Assembly (NCBI RefSeq): GCF_006569205.1
Contig: NZ_VIGD01000021.1
Coordinates: 1-36,215, forward strand
DNA: 36,215 bases
Source of the DNA: Ureibacillus terrenus
GTDB lineage: Bacteria > Bacillota > Bacilli > Bacillales_A > Planococcaceae
Reading direction: 5' to 3'
The first letter of the stretch is position 1; every line of letters begins with the position of its first letter. The notes under the pieces are model-generated. The model was not told the origin of the DNA, searched no databases, and saw nothing but the letters and a program-made list of their open reading frames with translations. Shown piece after piece: positions 1 to 12,061 of the stretch. The translations under genes and the position numbers were made by a program.

Positions 1-83
1 AAGACGATGAGGTAGATAGGTCCGGGGTGGAAGCACGGTGACGTGTGGAGCTGACGGATACTAATCGATCGAGGACTTAACCA
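1..83 (+). rRNA. 23S rRNA, 3' end (partial)
   Basis: The first ~83 bases match the conserved 3' end of Bacillus 23S rRNA, including the stretch GACGGATACTAATCGATCGA and the closing GGACTTAACC. The gene begins upstream of the window. It is followed by a short 23S-5S spacer without tRNA genes. Confidence 0.95.
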
Positions 84-148
84 AGAAAACACTTTCGATG
101 CCGTTATCCAGTTTTGAGGGAACAACCTCTCTCATACATACAATGTGA

Positions 149-265
149 GTCCAGTGACGATGGCGAAGAGGTCACACCCGTTCCCATACCGAACACGGAA
201 GTTAAGCTCTTCAGCGCCGATGGTAGTTGGGGGCTTCCCCCTGCGAGAGTAGGACGTTGCTGGAC
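149..265 (+). rRNA. 5S rRNA
   Basis: A ~117-nt 5S rRNA. The core contains the highly conserved CCGTTCCCATACCGAACACG and GAAGTTAAGC blocks. The terminal helix is formed by GTCCAGTGACG at the 5' end and CGTTGCTGGAC at the 3' end. It is the last gene of the upstream rRNA operon; ends are accurate to a few bases. Confidence 0.95.
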
Positions 266-268
266 TCA

Positions 269-310
269 AAAAGTCATTACTGACGGAAGGTCGGTAGTGG
301 CTTTTTTATT
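269..310 (+). terminator. Intrinsic terminator of the upstream rRNA operon
   Basis: AGTCATTACTGAC pairs with GTCGGTAGTGGCT across a GGAA-type loop (with G-U pairs), and the stem is followed by a run of seven T. It lies just after the 5S gene and ends the rRNA transcript. Confidence 0.9.
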
Positions 311-539
311 TTATCTAAAAAAAGAGCTAATACATTCATCCAAATGTAAAAATTAAAAATGTAGAATTAATGTAATATAAACTATAAATAACTTTCAAAA
401 ATTAAATGTGACTTTCTGATTTATAATAGCAATAACATATGCTTTAGTCGCAAGTTGAAATTGATCGAAAAGAACATTTTTCATAATTAATTTAAAAAAG
501 AACAAAATAAAGCTAGTTTAGTGCCTTTTTTAAAACAGG

Positions 540-614
540 TTGACAATTTCCAATAATCCGAATACTTTTTCTATTTATTAGATTCTTGACACTAGAAAAA
601 CATGTTGATAATCT
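540..614 (+). promoter_or_regulatory. Two candidate sigma-A promoters for guaB
   Basis: TTGACA (586-591) is 17 nt from TAATCT (609-614), and a second TTGACA (540-545) is 17 nt from TACTTT (563-568). The downstream pair is the better candidate, leaving a ~35-nt leader to guaB. The rest of the ~340-nt gap from 311 to 653 is AT-rich and shows no gene, purine riboswitch or other structure that I can recognise. Confidence 0.65.
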
Positions 615-623
615 AACTAATAA

Positions 624-2120
<1,497 letters not shown>

Positions 2121-2132
2121 AATAAAAAGATG

Positions 2133-2181
2133 GAAAACCACTTTTCCAGCATTCAAGCAAATGTTGGAAAAGTGGTTTTTT
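2133..2181 (+). terminator. Intrinsic terminator after guaB
   Basis: A long stem (AACCACTTTTCCA paired with TGGAAAAGTGGTT, extended by AGCATT/AATGTT) followed by a T-run. It separates guaB from dacA. Confidence 0.92.
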
Positions 2182-2260
2182 TCGCTCTGTCACACACAAT
2201 GAACTTCATCTATGGTAAAATGAGCAAAGATGATGATAATAATGAGTGGAGGTACTTTGA

Positions 2261-3592
2261 GTGAAGAAAATAAGAAAGTCATCTATGATCAGCTTGTTGT
2301 TAATTCCTATTCTGCTATTTGGTCTGTTTGTCCCGGCAACACAAGCAAATGCAGAAACAGATTTAGGGTTAACAGTCGGAGCGGCTATTCTGATTGATGC
2401 GGATTCAGGAAAGATTTTGTATGAGCAAAATGCCGATGCTCCGCTTGGCATCGCGAGTATGTCAAAAATGATGACAGAGTATATTTTATTGGATGCGATC
2501 AAAGATGGTAAAGTTTCATGGGATCAGGAATATCGCGTCAATGAATATACATATAAATTATCCCAAAATCGAGCATTGAGTAACGTTCCATTGAGGGCGG
2601 ATGGAACTTATACTTTAAGGGAATTGTATGAAGCAATGGTCATTTACTCTGCCAATGCTGCGACGGTCGCCATTGCCGAGATGGTTGCAGGTACGGAAAC
2701 GGAATTTGTGAAATTAATGAATAAAAAGGCGAAAGAATTAGGACTTGAGGGGTATAAATTTGTCAATGCCACAGGTTTAAATAATAAAGATTTGATGGGA
2801 ATGCACCCTGCCGGAACAGGTCCGGAAGATGAAAACGTCATGCCTGCTCGTTCTGTAGCAAAACTTGCCTATCATTTACTGAAGGATTATCCGGAAGTTT
2901 TAGAGACTGCGAGCATTCCGAAAAAAACATTCCGCGAAGGCACTGACGATGCGGTGAATATGGAAAACTGGAACTTCATGCTGCCAGGATTGGTATATGA
3001 ATATGAAGGCGTTGACGGAATAAAAACAGGTACAACCGATTTGGCAGGTTATTGTTTCACAGGTACGGCCAAGAGAAATGGTACACGTTTAATTGCGGTA
3101 GTCATGAACGCTGTCGACTCAAATGGAGTTGGTTCCTACAAAGCCCGGTTTGATGCAACCGCAAAATTATTCAACTACGGATTCAGCCAGTTTACAAAAC
3201 AGGAAATTGTACCGGAAAACTATCCTGGAAAAGGGAAAAACACGATTAAAGTCATCAAAGGAAAAGAAGATGAAGTTAAAATCAAGGTCAAAGAGCCTTT
3301 CTCCATGTTGGTGAAAAATTCGGAAAGGGATTTGTACAAGCCGAAATTAGTAATCGATAAAGACTCTCTTGAAGCAAAAGTTAAAAAAGGCACGGTTGTC
3401 GGAAAAGTGCTCATTGAAAGAACGGAAGGTTCTGATTACGGATTTATAGATGGAAAAGAAATGGCTGTTGATGTGGTAACAGCAGAAGAAGTGGAAAGAG
3501 CCGGGGCTATTTCGCTATTCTTCCAAGGCATTGGCGGCTTCTTCGGCAATATGTGGAAAGGTATCACTGATTTTATCGGAGGATTATTCTGA
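2261..3592 (+). CDS. dacA: D-alanyl-D-alanine carboxypeptidase (PBP5)
   Basis: Removes the terminal D-Ala from peptidoglycan pentapeptides at the outer face of the membrane. 443 residues, the typical DacA length. A signal peptide with Lys/Arg start and hydrophobic core ends near AQANAETD. Penicillin-binding motifs are visible: SMSK with Ser66 and Lys69, SAN near residue 130, and KTG near residue 255. The C-terminus is an amphipathic membrane anchor (GGFFGNMWKGITDFIGG). The start is GTG at 2261, set 7 nt after GGAGG. A TGG-TAAAAT extended -10 near 2214-2221 may be its promoter. Gene order guaB-dacA is conserved in Bacillales. Confidence 0.96.
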   Translation: MKKIRKSSMISLLLIPILLFGLFVPATQANAETDLGLTVGAAILIDADSGKILYEQNADAPLGIASMSKMMTEYILLDAIKDGKVSWDQEYRVNEYTYKLSQNRALSNVPLRADGTYTLRELYEAMVIYSANAATVAIAEMVAGTETEFVKLMNKKAKELGLEGYKFVNATGLNNKDLMGMHPAGTGPEDENVMPARSVAKLAYHLLKDYPEVLETASIPKKTFREGTDDAVNMENWNFMLPGLVYEYEGVDGIKTGTTDLAGYCFTGTAKRNGTRLIAVVMNAVDSNGVGSYKARFDATAKLFNYGFSQFTKQEIVPENYPGKGKNTIKVIKGKEDEVKIKVKEPFSMLVKNSERDLYKPKLVIDKDSLEAKVKKGTVVGKVLIERTEGSDYGFIDGKEMAVDVVTAEEVERAGAISLFFQGIGGFFGNMWKGITDFIGGLF

Positions 3593-3660
3593 TCACTTTC
3601 GATTCTTTCGGATTCAAGATTGCCCATTATCTATAAAACTTGGACGTTTGTTTGGGAATG

Positions 3661-3699
3661 AAGCTAAGGATCCTAAAACAGGGATTCTTAGCTTTTTTT
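3661..3699 (+). terminator. Intrinsic terminator after dacA
   Basis: AAGCTAAGGATCC pairs with GGATTCTTAGCTT around an 8-nt loop, followed by seven T. The ~125 nt between it and the next terminator hold no credible gene. Confidence 0.88.
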
Positions 3700-3823
3700 A
3701 TGAGATGAAGCTCATTTTTCAAAGAGTTTTAATCAAGTTACGGTTAAGGTTAGCAAAAAGTTACATCTATTGTCATATGCCAATCATCAATATTGCTTGG
3801 GAAATAAATGCGGGAAATACAGA

Positions 3824-3860
3824 TAAAAGCCCGCCATGTCATCATGATAGCGGACTTTTA
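3824..3860 (-). terminator. Intrinsic terminator of the pdxR-like gene
   Basis: Read on the minus strand, AAAAGTCCGC pairs with GCGGGCTTTT and is followed by T-rich sequence, starting right after the stop codon of the minus-strand regulator gene. Confidence 0.75.
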
Positions 3861-3863
3861 AGA

Positions 3864-5276
3864 TTAATAGTCGGTATTTACTTTTGGAATTCCCCAACAT
3901 TGCATCAGTTCGTTGATCGCATCTTCCATGTCATTTAAAGGAATGCCGCCAAAACCGAGGAGAAAGGTAGGTTGTTTGTAATCAATAGGTTTTAATAAAT
4001 AGTTTGTGACCGGGGTAATGGAAATTCCATGATCTTCTGCAATTTCTTTCAGCTCTTCCACACTTTTGTTGATCGGGACCGAAATGAGCACGTGCATTCC
4101 CGCCTGGTCGCCTGTTATTTTTACATCCGGATAATATGTGGCTAATGTATGCTTCAATTTATCATGTTTTTTTCGATAAATTTTCCGCATTCGGTTCAAA
4201 TGTTTTGAGAAATGGCCGTCTCTCATAAAGTTTGCCAAAAGATGCTGCACGAATCGGGGAACTGTCGCTGAATAGTAGCTGAACAGTTTCTTATATTTCA
4301 TTAATAGATCAGGGGGCAGCACCATATAGGCCACCCTGAGGGATGGCATCAAAGATTTTGTAAAAGTGCTCATATAAATGACTTTTTGATTTTGATCCAG
4401 GCCATGCAATGCCGGAATGGGTTTGCCGATATAGCGGAATTCGCTGTCATAATCATCTTCAATAATGTATCGGTTGGAAGCTTTGCTGGCCCATTTCAAC
4501 AGCTGGGTTCTTCGGGTTGCCGACAGGACCGCTCCTGTCGGGAATTGATGGGAAGGCGTAACATAAACAATGTTGGCATTCGTCTTTTCAAGTTCATCTA
4601 CAACCAGTCCCTCTTCATCGACAGAAATAGGGATCGCTTTATTTTTCAAATGAATTCTGGGGATTGCCGAGTAGCCAGGGTTTTCAAGGGCAAGGATGGA
4701 ATCGTCCTGAAAAAGGCGCAAAATCATTGGCAAAAGATGTTCCGTTCCGGAACCGATGATGATTTGATCGGGTTCGCAATGAATTCCCCTCGATTGAAAC
4801 AAGTAATTTGCAATTTCCTTTCTAAGTTCAATCTCTCCTTGAGGTTCCCCGATTTGAAGCAATTGTTTTGAACTGGGATCGAACAAATCCTTCACATATT
4901 TTCTCCAAATAGCAAAAGGGAAGGAATCTTCATCGACTTTCCCCGGATGGAAATCATATCGATAATGCTTAGTTTCTTGTTTTGGAATCGTGATATCAAT
5001 TTTTGTTTTTTCAACATAAGGGAGCTCGTCAATTTCTTCCACAAAATACCCCACCCTCGGCACGGATGTGATATATCCCTCCGCAAGAAGCTGGGAATAG
5101 GCAATTTCAATGGTTGTCTGGCTTATATTTAAAAACTCTGCCAGTTTCCGTTTTGACGGCAGTTTTGCTCCCACTTCGATCTTTTTTTGGATAATCGCGT
5201 TTTTGATCCCATTGTATAGCTGTTCATATAATGGTTTTTCGTTGCTTTTCTCCAATTGGAATATCAGCATGTCCAT
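3864..5276 (-). CDS. pdxR: MocR/GabR-family PLP-dependent transcriptional regulator, PdxR-like
   Basis: A 470-residue fusion of an N-terminal GntR winged helix (about residues 10-75, with [20 protein letters not shown]) and a class-I aminotransferase-like domain. The PLP-binding lysine is Lys307 in [12 protein letters not shown], with the upstream [10 protein letters not shown] motif. Family members sense PLP or a related aldehyde and bind operator repeats; those beside pdxS are usually activators of vitamin B6 synthesis (PdxR). I chose the ATG at 5276 because GGAGG lies 8 nt upstream; 34 further in-frame codons lack such a site. It is divergent from pdxS with a 105-nt shared promoter region, which supports control of pdxS and of itself. 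Confidence 0.85.
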   Translation of the reverse strand: MDMLIFQLEKSNEKPLYEQLYNGIKNAIIQKKIEVGAKLPSKRKLAEFLNISQTTIEIAYSQLLAEGYITSVPRVGYFVEEIDELPYVEKTKIDITIPKQETKHYRYDFHPGKVDEDSFPFAIWRKYVKDLFDPSSKQLLQIGEPQGEIELRKEIANYLFQSRGIHCEPDQIIIGSGTEHLLPMILRLFQDDSILALENPGYSAIPRIHLKNKAIPISVDEEGLVVDELEKTNANIVYVTPSHQFPTGAVLSATRRTQLLKWASKASNRYIIEDDYDSEFRYIGKPIPALHGLDQNQKVIYMSTFTKSLMPSLRVAYMVLPPDLLMKYKKLFSYYSATVPRFVQHLLANFMRDGHFSKHLNRMRKIYRKKHDKLKHTLATYYPDVKITGDQAGMHVLISVPINKSVEELKEIAEDHGISITPVTNYLLKPIDYKQPTFLLGFGGIPLNDMEDAINELMQCWGIPKVNTDY

Positions 5277-5327
5277 AAAACCGGCCTCCAAACTGACCAT
5301 ATAGTTTTTTTGAAAATTGGAACTTTT

Positions 5328-5359
5328 ATTATAGTCAAAATCTATTATACTAAAAGCTA
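5328..5359. promoter_or_regulatory. pdxR-pdxS intergenic: overlapping divergent promoters and direct repeat
   Basis: The plus-strand -10 for pdxS is probably TATACT (5346-5351), without a good -35 at the right distance. Minus-strand TATAAT hexamers lie at 5328-5333 and 5344-5349. The region is a near direct repeat with 16-bp period: ATTATAGTCAAAATCT (5328-5343) followed by ATTATACTAAAAGCT (from 5344). MocR-type regulators are known to bind direct repeats, so this is a good operator candidate; the weak -35 fits activation. Operator role is inferred. Confidence 0.55.
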
Positions 5360-5381
5360 TAAAAAAAAAGGAGGTCATAAA

Positions 5382-6239
5382 ATGGTAGTTTTGGATAATC
5401 TTAACATAGGTTTTGGCGGCGTCATTATGGACGTTGTAAATGCAGAGCAGGCAAAAATAGCCGAGGCTGCAGGTGCAGTTGCGGTGATGGCCTTAGAAAA
5501 AGTACCGGCAGATATCCGTAAGGAAGGCGGGGTTGCCCGAATGGCCGATCCGCGAATCATCGAGGAAGTAAAAAGTGCCGTATCCATACCTGTGATGGCA
5601 AAAGCGAGAATCGGGCATATAGTGGAAGCACGCATTTTGGAAGCGGTTGGAATCGATATGATTGATGAAAGTGAAGTATTGACACCCGCAGATGACGAAT
5701 TTCATATTTTAAAGAGCGAGTTTAAAGTACCTTTTGTCTGCGGATGCCGCGATTTGGGGGAGGCGCTCCGAAGAATTGGTGAAGGGGCTGCCATGTTGCG
5801 GACAAAAGGCGAAGCAGGTACAGGAAACATTGTGGAAGCAGTAAGACATATCCGAAAAGTCAATGCACAGATTCGGCAGGTTGCCAATATGAGCAAAGAT
5901 GAATTAATGGTGGAGGCAAAAAAAATAGGCGCCCCTTATGAATTGTTGCTGAAGGTGAAGGAACTTGGAAGATTGCCTGTATTAAATTATGCAGCAGGGG
6001 GAGTGGCAACACCAGCAGATGCAGCTTTAATGATGGAATTAGGGGCGGATGGCGTGTTCGTCGGTTCCGGCATCTTCAAATCACAAAATCCGGAAAAATT
6101 TGCGCGGGCCATCGTGGAAGCAACAAGAAATTATAAAGATTATAAACTGATTGCAGAACTCTCAAAAGATTTGGGCGCACCAATGAAAGGGATTGATATT
6201 GCGACATTGCCGGAAGAGGAACTGTTACAATTAAGATAA
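5382..6239 (+). CDS. pdxS: PdxS-type pyridoxal 5'-phosphate synthase subunit, atypical termini, no adjacent pdxT
   Basis: PdxS condenses ribose 5-phosphate, glyceraldehyde 3-phosphate and ammonia to PLP. The barrel core is complete: GGVIMD with the first catalytic Asp (residue 17), VMAKARIGH with the substrate lysine Lys73, [11 protein letters not shown] with Lys141, and FVGSGIF for phosphate binding. Length is 285 against ~294 for the family. The N-terminus [11 protein letters not shown] replaces the usual helix (of RVKRGMAEMQKGG type), and the C-terminus stops at [10 protein letters not shown] without the usual Arg/Trp-ending tail. Start ATG at 5382 has AAGGAGGT at ideal spacing. In relatives pdxT (glutaminase) follows immediately; here the next element is the serS T-box, so ammonia must come from a PdxT encoded elsewhere or from free ammonium. 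Confidence 0.92.
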   Translation: MVVLDNLNIGFGGVIMDVVNAEQAKIAEAAGAVAVMALEKVPADIRKEGGVARMADPRIIEEVKSAVSIPVMAKARIGHIVEARILEAVGIDMIDESEVLTPADDEFHILKSEFKVPFVCGCRDLGEALRRIGEGAAMLRTKGEAGTGNIVEAVRHIRKVNAQIRQVANMSKDELMVEAKKIGAPYELLLKVKELGRLPVLNYAAGGVATPADAALMMELGADGVFVGSGIFKSQNPEKFARAIVEATRNYKDYKLIAELSKDLGAPMKGIDIATLPEEELLQLR

Positions 6240-6314
6240 CAATTGATGAAGGATTCATGTAATTTCTTGCAAAATTAAATATGATATAGTACCCTAATGT
6301 TAAAATGATACAGA

Positions 6315-6546
6315 TAATTCGATGAGAGGAAGTAGTAGCAAGGCAGTTTTTTCCCAGAGAGTCAGCGGCTGGTGGAAGCTGATAAAAACCCTTGTGAATC
6401 CGTCCTTGAGTTGCCCAGCTGAAATCAGAGTAGGATTGGGTCGGTGGAAAGCCGTTATCGGACAAGAGGATTGGGCATTTGCCTGGTCAATTAGGGTGGC
6501 AACGCGGGTAGCTCTCGTCCCTGTAGGGATTGAGAGCTTTTTATAT
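6315..6546 (+). promoter_or_regulatory. T-box riboswitch leader of serS (tRNA-Ser sensing)
   Basis: The leader shows the stem I/AG-bulge style start (GAGAGGAAGTAGTAGCAAGG), the pairing CAAGG/CCTTG, and the canonical T-box AGGGTGGCAACGCGGG at 6493-6508 followed by the terminator. A TCC triplet at 6399-6401 (in GAATCCG) is the likely serine specifier; a second TCC lies at 6403-6405. Uncharged tRNA-Ser would stabilise the antiterminator and allow serS expression. Together with its upstream flank it fills the gap between pdxS and serS. Confidence 0.95.
6511..6545 (+). terminator. Regulated terminator of the serS T-box
   Basis: GCTCTCGTCCCT pairs with AGGGATTGAGAGC and is followed by TTTTTAT. Its 5' arm competes with the T-box antiterminator. 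Confidence 0.9.
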
Positions 6547-6564
6547 GGAAAATTTTATCAATAG

Positions 6565-7866
<1,302 letters not shown>

Positions 7867-7870
7867 TTTT

Positions 7871-7918
7871 AAAGGGCATATCCAAAAAGTCTTATACTAA
7901 TTTGGATATGCCCTTTTG
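7871..7918 (+). terminator. Intrinsic terminator after serS
   Basis: AAGGGCATATCCAAA pairs with TTTGGATATGCCCTT, a perfect 15-bp stem followed by TTGTTTT. Confidence 0.92.
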
Positions 7919-7973
7919 TTTTCCGATCGGCTGGTAGTTTCTTATCATTTCTAAAGTTTCAAGGAAATAAGTA

Positions 7974-8002
7974 TTGATTAAAAGAATTCTGAATAATATA
8001 AT
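7974..8002 (+). promoter_or_regulatory. Candidate sigma-A promoter of the chemoreceptor gene
   Basis: TTGATT (7974-7979), 17-nt spacer, TATAAT (7997-8002). It leaves a ~120-nt AT-rich leader to the ATG at 8133. I did not find a clear sigma-D motility promoter in this gap. Confidence 0.65.
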
Positions 8003-8132
8003 TTTTCATCGTATAGTAATAAATTATAAATTTCATATCCAATTTTTATTATTTTTAGTTTTATATTATTGAAAGGAGGAAATGCCTAATTATTTTCGAA
8101 GTGATAACACTTTTTTACAAAGGAGGATTTAT

Positions 8133-9884
8133 ATGTTTGGAACGTTGAAAAAATCAACCATTAAGAAAAAGTTGATTTTCATTTCTTCTGCTTTATTGAT
8201 TATTCCGCTTTTAATCACAGGCTATATCAATTTTATGGAATCAAAAGAAAGTTTGAATGAGCTTGGGAAAACCAACTTAAAAAACAGTGTGGAAATGACA
8301 TTGGAAATGATCGGACAATTATCGGAAAGTGCAGAAAAAGGAGAAATTCCTTTAGAAGAGGCACAGGAAAAAGTAAAGGAAGCGATTTTAGGAAGCAAAA
8401 ATGAGAATGGAGAAAGGCCGCTGAACGAAAATTTGGATTTAGGTGAACATGGATACATATTTATTGTTGACGAAAAGGGTACCCTCATTGCCCATCCTTC
8501 AAGGGAAGGGGAGAACATTTGGGATGAACAGGATCCCAATGGACTTAAATTCATACAAGAAATCATCAAAGTTGGCCAATCAGGCGGAGGATTCGTATTT
8601 TACGATTATCCTTTAATCGGAAACGAAAGTAAAATCGAGGAAAAAGTTGCTTATTCAAAAACGGATGGGCAATGGGGTTGGACTGTTTCTGCAAGTACAT
8701 ATATGATGGATTTTAATAAGCCGGCAGATCAAATTTTACATAAAAGCATGATTAATTTGCTTATTGCCGTTGTCATTGGGGCGATTATCATTTGGAGGTT
8801 TTCAAACAATCTTGCAAATCCGATGAGAATGGTAACTGAGCGAATGAAATTATTGGCCAATGCGGATTTGAGCCACGAACCCCTGAAAATGAAATCGAAG
8901 GATGAAACCGGCCAATTGGCGGCGGCGATGAACGAAATGCAGGAAAAATTGAAAGACATGATTCAACAAATAGCAAAAAACGCAGAGATTATATCAAGCA
9001 GCAGCGAAGAATTATCCCAGTCGGCCAATGAAGTGAAGCAGGGAACAAACCAAATTGTTACGACAATGGAAGAACTTGCTCAGGGAGCAGATAAACAGGC
9101 GGATAACGCAAGCAATTTATCATCGATTGCAACAAACTTTGCATCCACATCCCAGGAAGCAAATGAGCATGGAGAACGTGTCCATCAAAGGGCAAAAGAA
9201 ATTTTGACCCTTACAAATGAAGGAAGCCAATTAATGGAAACTTCTGCGAAACAAATGCAAACAATAGATCATATTGTGCGCGACTCCGTTGACAAGGTAA
9301 ATGAATTGCATACCCAAGTAAAAGAAATATCGAAATTGGTGATTGTCATTAAAGAAATTGCCGATCAGACGAATTTGCTGTCGTTAAATGCCGCCATTGA
9401 AGCGGCCAGAGCAGGAGAACACGGAAAAGGATTTGCGGTTGTGGCGGATGAGGTGCGGAAACTTGCTGAACAAGTGGCATTATCGGTAACGGATATTACA
9501 AATATCGTAGGCAATATTCAGAAAGAGTTCAGCAAGGTGACGGAAGTTTTGACACATGGTTATAAAGAAGTGGAACAAGGCTCTGTCCAAATCCAAACAA
9601 CCCATGAAACATTTATGACAATCCAGGATTCCTTGAAAGAAATCGTGGACAGCATCGTGGTTGTAGCTGACAATTTATCGACCATCGCTTCGAACAGCCA
9701 GGAGATGAGCGGCTCCATTCAGGAAATTGCCGCCATCTCCGAGGAAGCGGCTGCCGGAATTCAGGAAACGACAGCGGCGACAGAACAGACAAACAGTTCG
9801 ATGGAGGAAATTTCTTTAAGTTCCGAACAATTGGCGGCCCTTGCCGAGGAACTGAATCGAATGGTCCAGCAATTTAAATTGTGA
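8133..9884 (+). CDS. Methyl-accepting chemotaxis protein with extracellular single-Cache domain
   Basis: A membrane chemoreceptor that feeds CheA/CheW. 583 residues from the ATG at 8133, which follows AAAGGAGG and starts just before the first membrane helix (about 10-33). The extracytoplasmic part (about 40-200) has the sCache-like [17 protein letters not shown] and [13 protein letters not shown] segments typical of small organic-ligand sensors. A second membrane helix (about 207-225) leads into HAMP and a long coiled coil. The signalling hairpin is clear: [20 protein letters not shown], then [17 protein letters not shown]. An in-frame ATG at 8082, with its own GGAGG, would add 17 residues and cannot be excluded. 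Ligand unknown; the neighbouring fatty-acid transporter is convergent, not co-transcribed. Confidence 0.93.
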   Translation: MFGTLKKSTIKKKLIFISSALLIIPLLITGYINFMESKESLNELGKTNLKNSVEMTLEMIGQLSESAEKGEIPLEEAQEKVKEAILGSKNENGERPLNENLDLGEHGYIFIVDEKGTLIAHPSREGENIWDEQDPNGLKFIQEIIKVGQSGGGFVFYDYPLIGNESKIEEKVAYSKTDGQWGWTVSASTYMMDFNKPADQILHKSMINLLIAVVIGAIIIWRFSNNLANPMRMVTERMKLLANADLSHEPLKMKSKDETGQLAAAMNEMQEKLKDMIQQIAKNAEIISSSSEELSQSANEVKQGTNQIVTTMEELAQGADKQADNASNLSSIATNFASTSQEANEHGERVHQRAKEILTLTNEGSQLMETSAKQMQTIDHIVRDSVDKVNELHTQVKEISKLVIVIKEIADQTNLLSLNAAIEAARAGEHGKGFAVVADEVRKLAEQVALSVTDITNIVGNIQKEFSKVTEVLTHGYKEVEQGSVQIQTTHETFMTIQDSLKEIVDSIVVVADNLSTIASNSQEMSGSIQEIAAISEEAAAGIQETTAATEQTNSSMEEISLSSEQLAALAEELNRMVQQFKL

Positions 9885-9887
9885 TGG

Positions 9888-9922
9888 AAAAAGCAGCCTA
9901 TTCTCCTTGGGCTGCTTTCTTA
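9888..9922. terminator. Bidirectional terminator between chemoreceptor and transporter genes
   Basis: AAAGCAGCC pairs with GGCTGCTTT around a 10-nt loop; T-rich on the plus side and, read in reverse, TTTTT on the minus side. It sits between two convergent stop codons. Confidence 0.8.
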
Positions 9923-9924
9923 AT

Positions 9925-11238
9925 TTACAAGAATAAAAAGCCGATGCTGATAATGATTCCGGTAAAAACAAGAACAAATACACAAAATCCCATGATGTCT
10001 TTTGCTTTCAAGCCTGCAATGGCGAGAGCCGGCAGAGCCCAGAAAGGCTGGATCATGTTCGTCCAGGCATCGCCCCAGGCAATGGCCATTGCCGTTTTTG
10101 CGTAATCGGCGCCCATGACTCTGGCCGCTTCTAACATAATGGGTCCCTGAACCGCCCATTGGCCTCCTCCGGAAGGAACAAAGAAGTTGACTAAACCGGC
10201 AGAAAAAAACGTGAACAAATAGAACGTCGTTTCGTTGGAAATGGCGATAAACCATTTGGAGAAGACTTCTGCAAGGCCGGAATCTGTCATCATCCCCATG
10301 ATTCCCGCATAGAAGGGGAATTGAAATACAATGCCGCTTGCTGTTTTAATGGCGTTTTGGGCAGCTGCCAGAAAGCGTTGAGGCGTCCCATGTAAAATAA
10401 TTCCGAGAATTAAAAAGATGGTATTTACTATGTTTAAATCGAGGGAAAATCCTTTTGTTGCAAAATGGTAAACAAGATAAGCGACACCAATGATGCCTAT
10501 AAAAACAGTCAAAATATAGCTTCTTTCAGAGCGGGAAGCGAATGTGTTTTCAGGCGGCGGAAATTTTTGCTCCTCCTCCTGAAGCAAAGCCGGGTCCACT
10601 TCCACTGCATCCTCCTCTTTCGGCATCATCCAGCGGTTAAAGAATGGCAGCGTAATGAGAATAGTAACCACAATAAATAAGTTATATGGGGTAAAAATCG
10701 TATCGGACGTAGGAATCACGCCCATGATTTCTTCAAAAGGGTGTCCGGCGGTTGCGACAGAAAGCGGAATGGATCCGGCCAATCCGCCGTGCCAAATGAT
10801 AAATCCCGAATAGGCGCTGGCAATCAATAAACGGTAATCCACCTTTTTCACATGGCGGGCGATTTCTTTGGCGAAAATGGCGCCGATGACCAATCCAAAG
10901 CCCCAATTAATCCAGCAGGCCACTAAAGAGACAAACGTCACAATCATGATGGCCAGTCCGGGAGTTTTAATTTTGCTTGCAACGGCAGTCAGGAATTTTT
11001 TAAATAACGGGCTGTTTGCCAAAACATGTCCGGCGGTCAATACAATCACCATTTGCATGGTAAATTGCAACAATCCCCAGAATCCATTTCCCCAATAAAT
11101 CACCATATCAAGAGGGGAGGATGGCGTCAGGCCTATGCCAAGCAGTACAACAACTATTGTTAATATGGCAACGAAAATATAAGGATCTGGTAAATATTTT
11201 TCCATAATACTATTTGCTATCTTGGTTAAAAATTTCAT
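9925..11238 (-). CDS. Short-chain fatty acid transporter, AtoE family
   Basis: 437 residues, very close to AtoE-type permeases that take up acetoacetate/butyrate-like acids. The N-terminus MEKYLPDPYIFVAILTIVVV and the conserved blocks WGNGFWGLLQFTMQM, CWINWGFGLVIGAIFAKEIA and FVPSGGGQWAVQGP are typical of the family. About ten to twelve membrane helices alternate with short loops; an acidic cytoplasmic loop is near residues 205-235. The ATG at 11238 has AGGAGG (11250-11255, minus strand), and that site can be sequestered in a hairpin. No thiolase or CoA-transferase gene is adjacent, so the exact substrate is open. Confidence 0.88.
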   Translation of the reverse strand: MKFLTKIANSIMEKYLPDPYIFVAILTIVVVLLGIGLTPSSPLDMVIYWGNGFWGLLQFTMQMVIVLTAGHVLANSPLFKKFLTAVASKIKTPGLAIMIVTFVSLVACWINWGFGLVIGAIFAKEIARHVKKVDYRLLIASAYSGFIIWHGGLAGSIPLSVATAGHPFEEIMGVIPTSDTIFTPYNLFIVVTILITLPFFNRWMMPKEEDAVEVDPALLQEEEQKFPPPENTFASRSERSYILTVFIGIIGVAYLVYHFATKGFSLDLNIVNTIFLILGIILHGTPQRFLAAAQNAIKTASGIVFQFPFYAGIMGMMTDSGLAEVFSKWFIAISNETTFYLFTFFSAGLVNFFVPSGGGQWAVQGPIMLEAARVMGADYAKTAMAIAWGDAWTNMIQPFWALPALAIAGLKAKDIMGFCVFVLVFTGIIISIGFLFL

Positions 11239-11250
11239 ATAGATTTAGTC

Positions 11251-11302
11251 CTCCTGATTCTCCAAATAACATCATTACTTCATAGATACGAAAAATCAGG
11301 AG
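11251..11302 (-). promoter_or_regulatory. Hairpin that can mask the RBS of the fatty-acid transporter gene
   Basis: On the minus-strand transcript CTCCTGATT (11302-11294) is an exact complement of AATCAGGAG (11259-11251), and the latter contains most of the AGGAGG ribosome binding site. Nine perfect pairs with a 34-nt loop. Regulatory role is inferred. Confidence 0.5.
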
Positions 11303-11363
11303 AAATTATGATAGAATGTTTTCTAAAATAGAATTTTTTTGATAGAAATACAGTTTTCATAAT

Positions 11364-12036
<673 letters not shown>

Positions 12037-12061
12037 GAAAGAAAAAGAGAAGGTGACTTAT

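Noticed and set aside
114..356. 80-codon reading frame across the 5S rRNA gene
   Set aside because: It runs through the 5S gene and its terminator.
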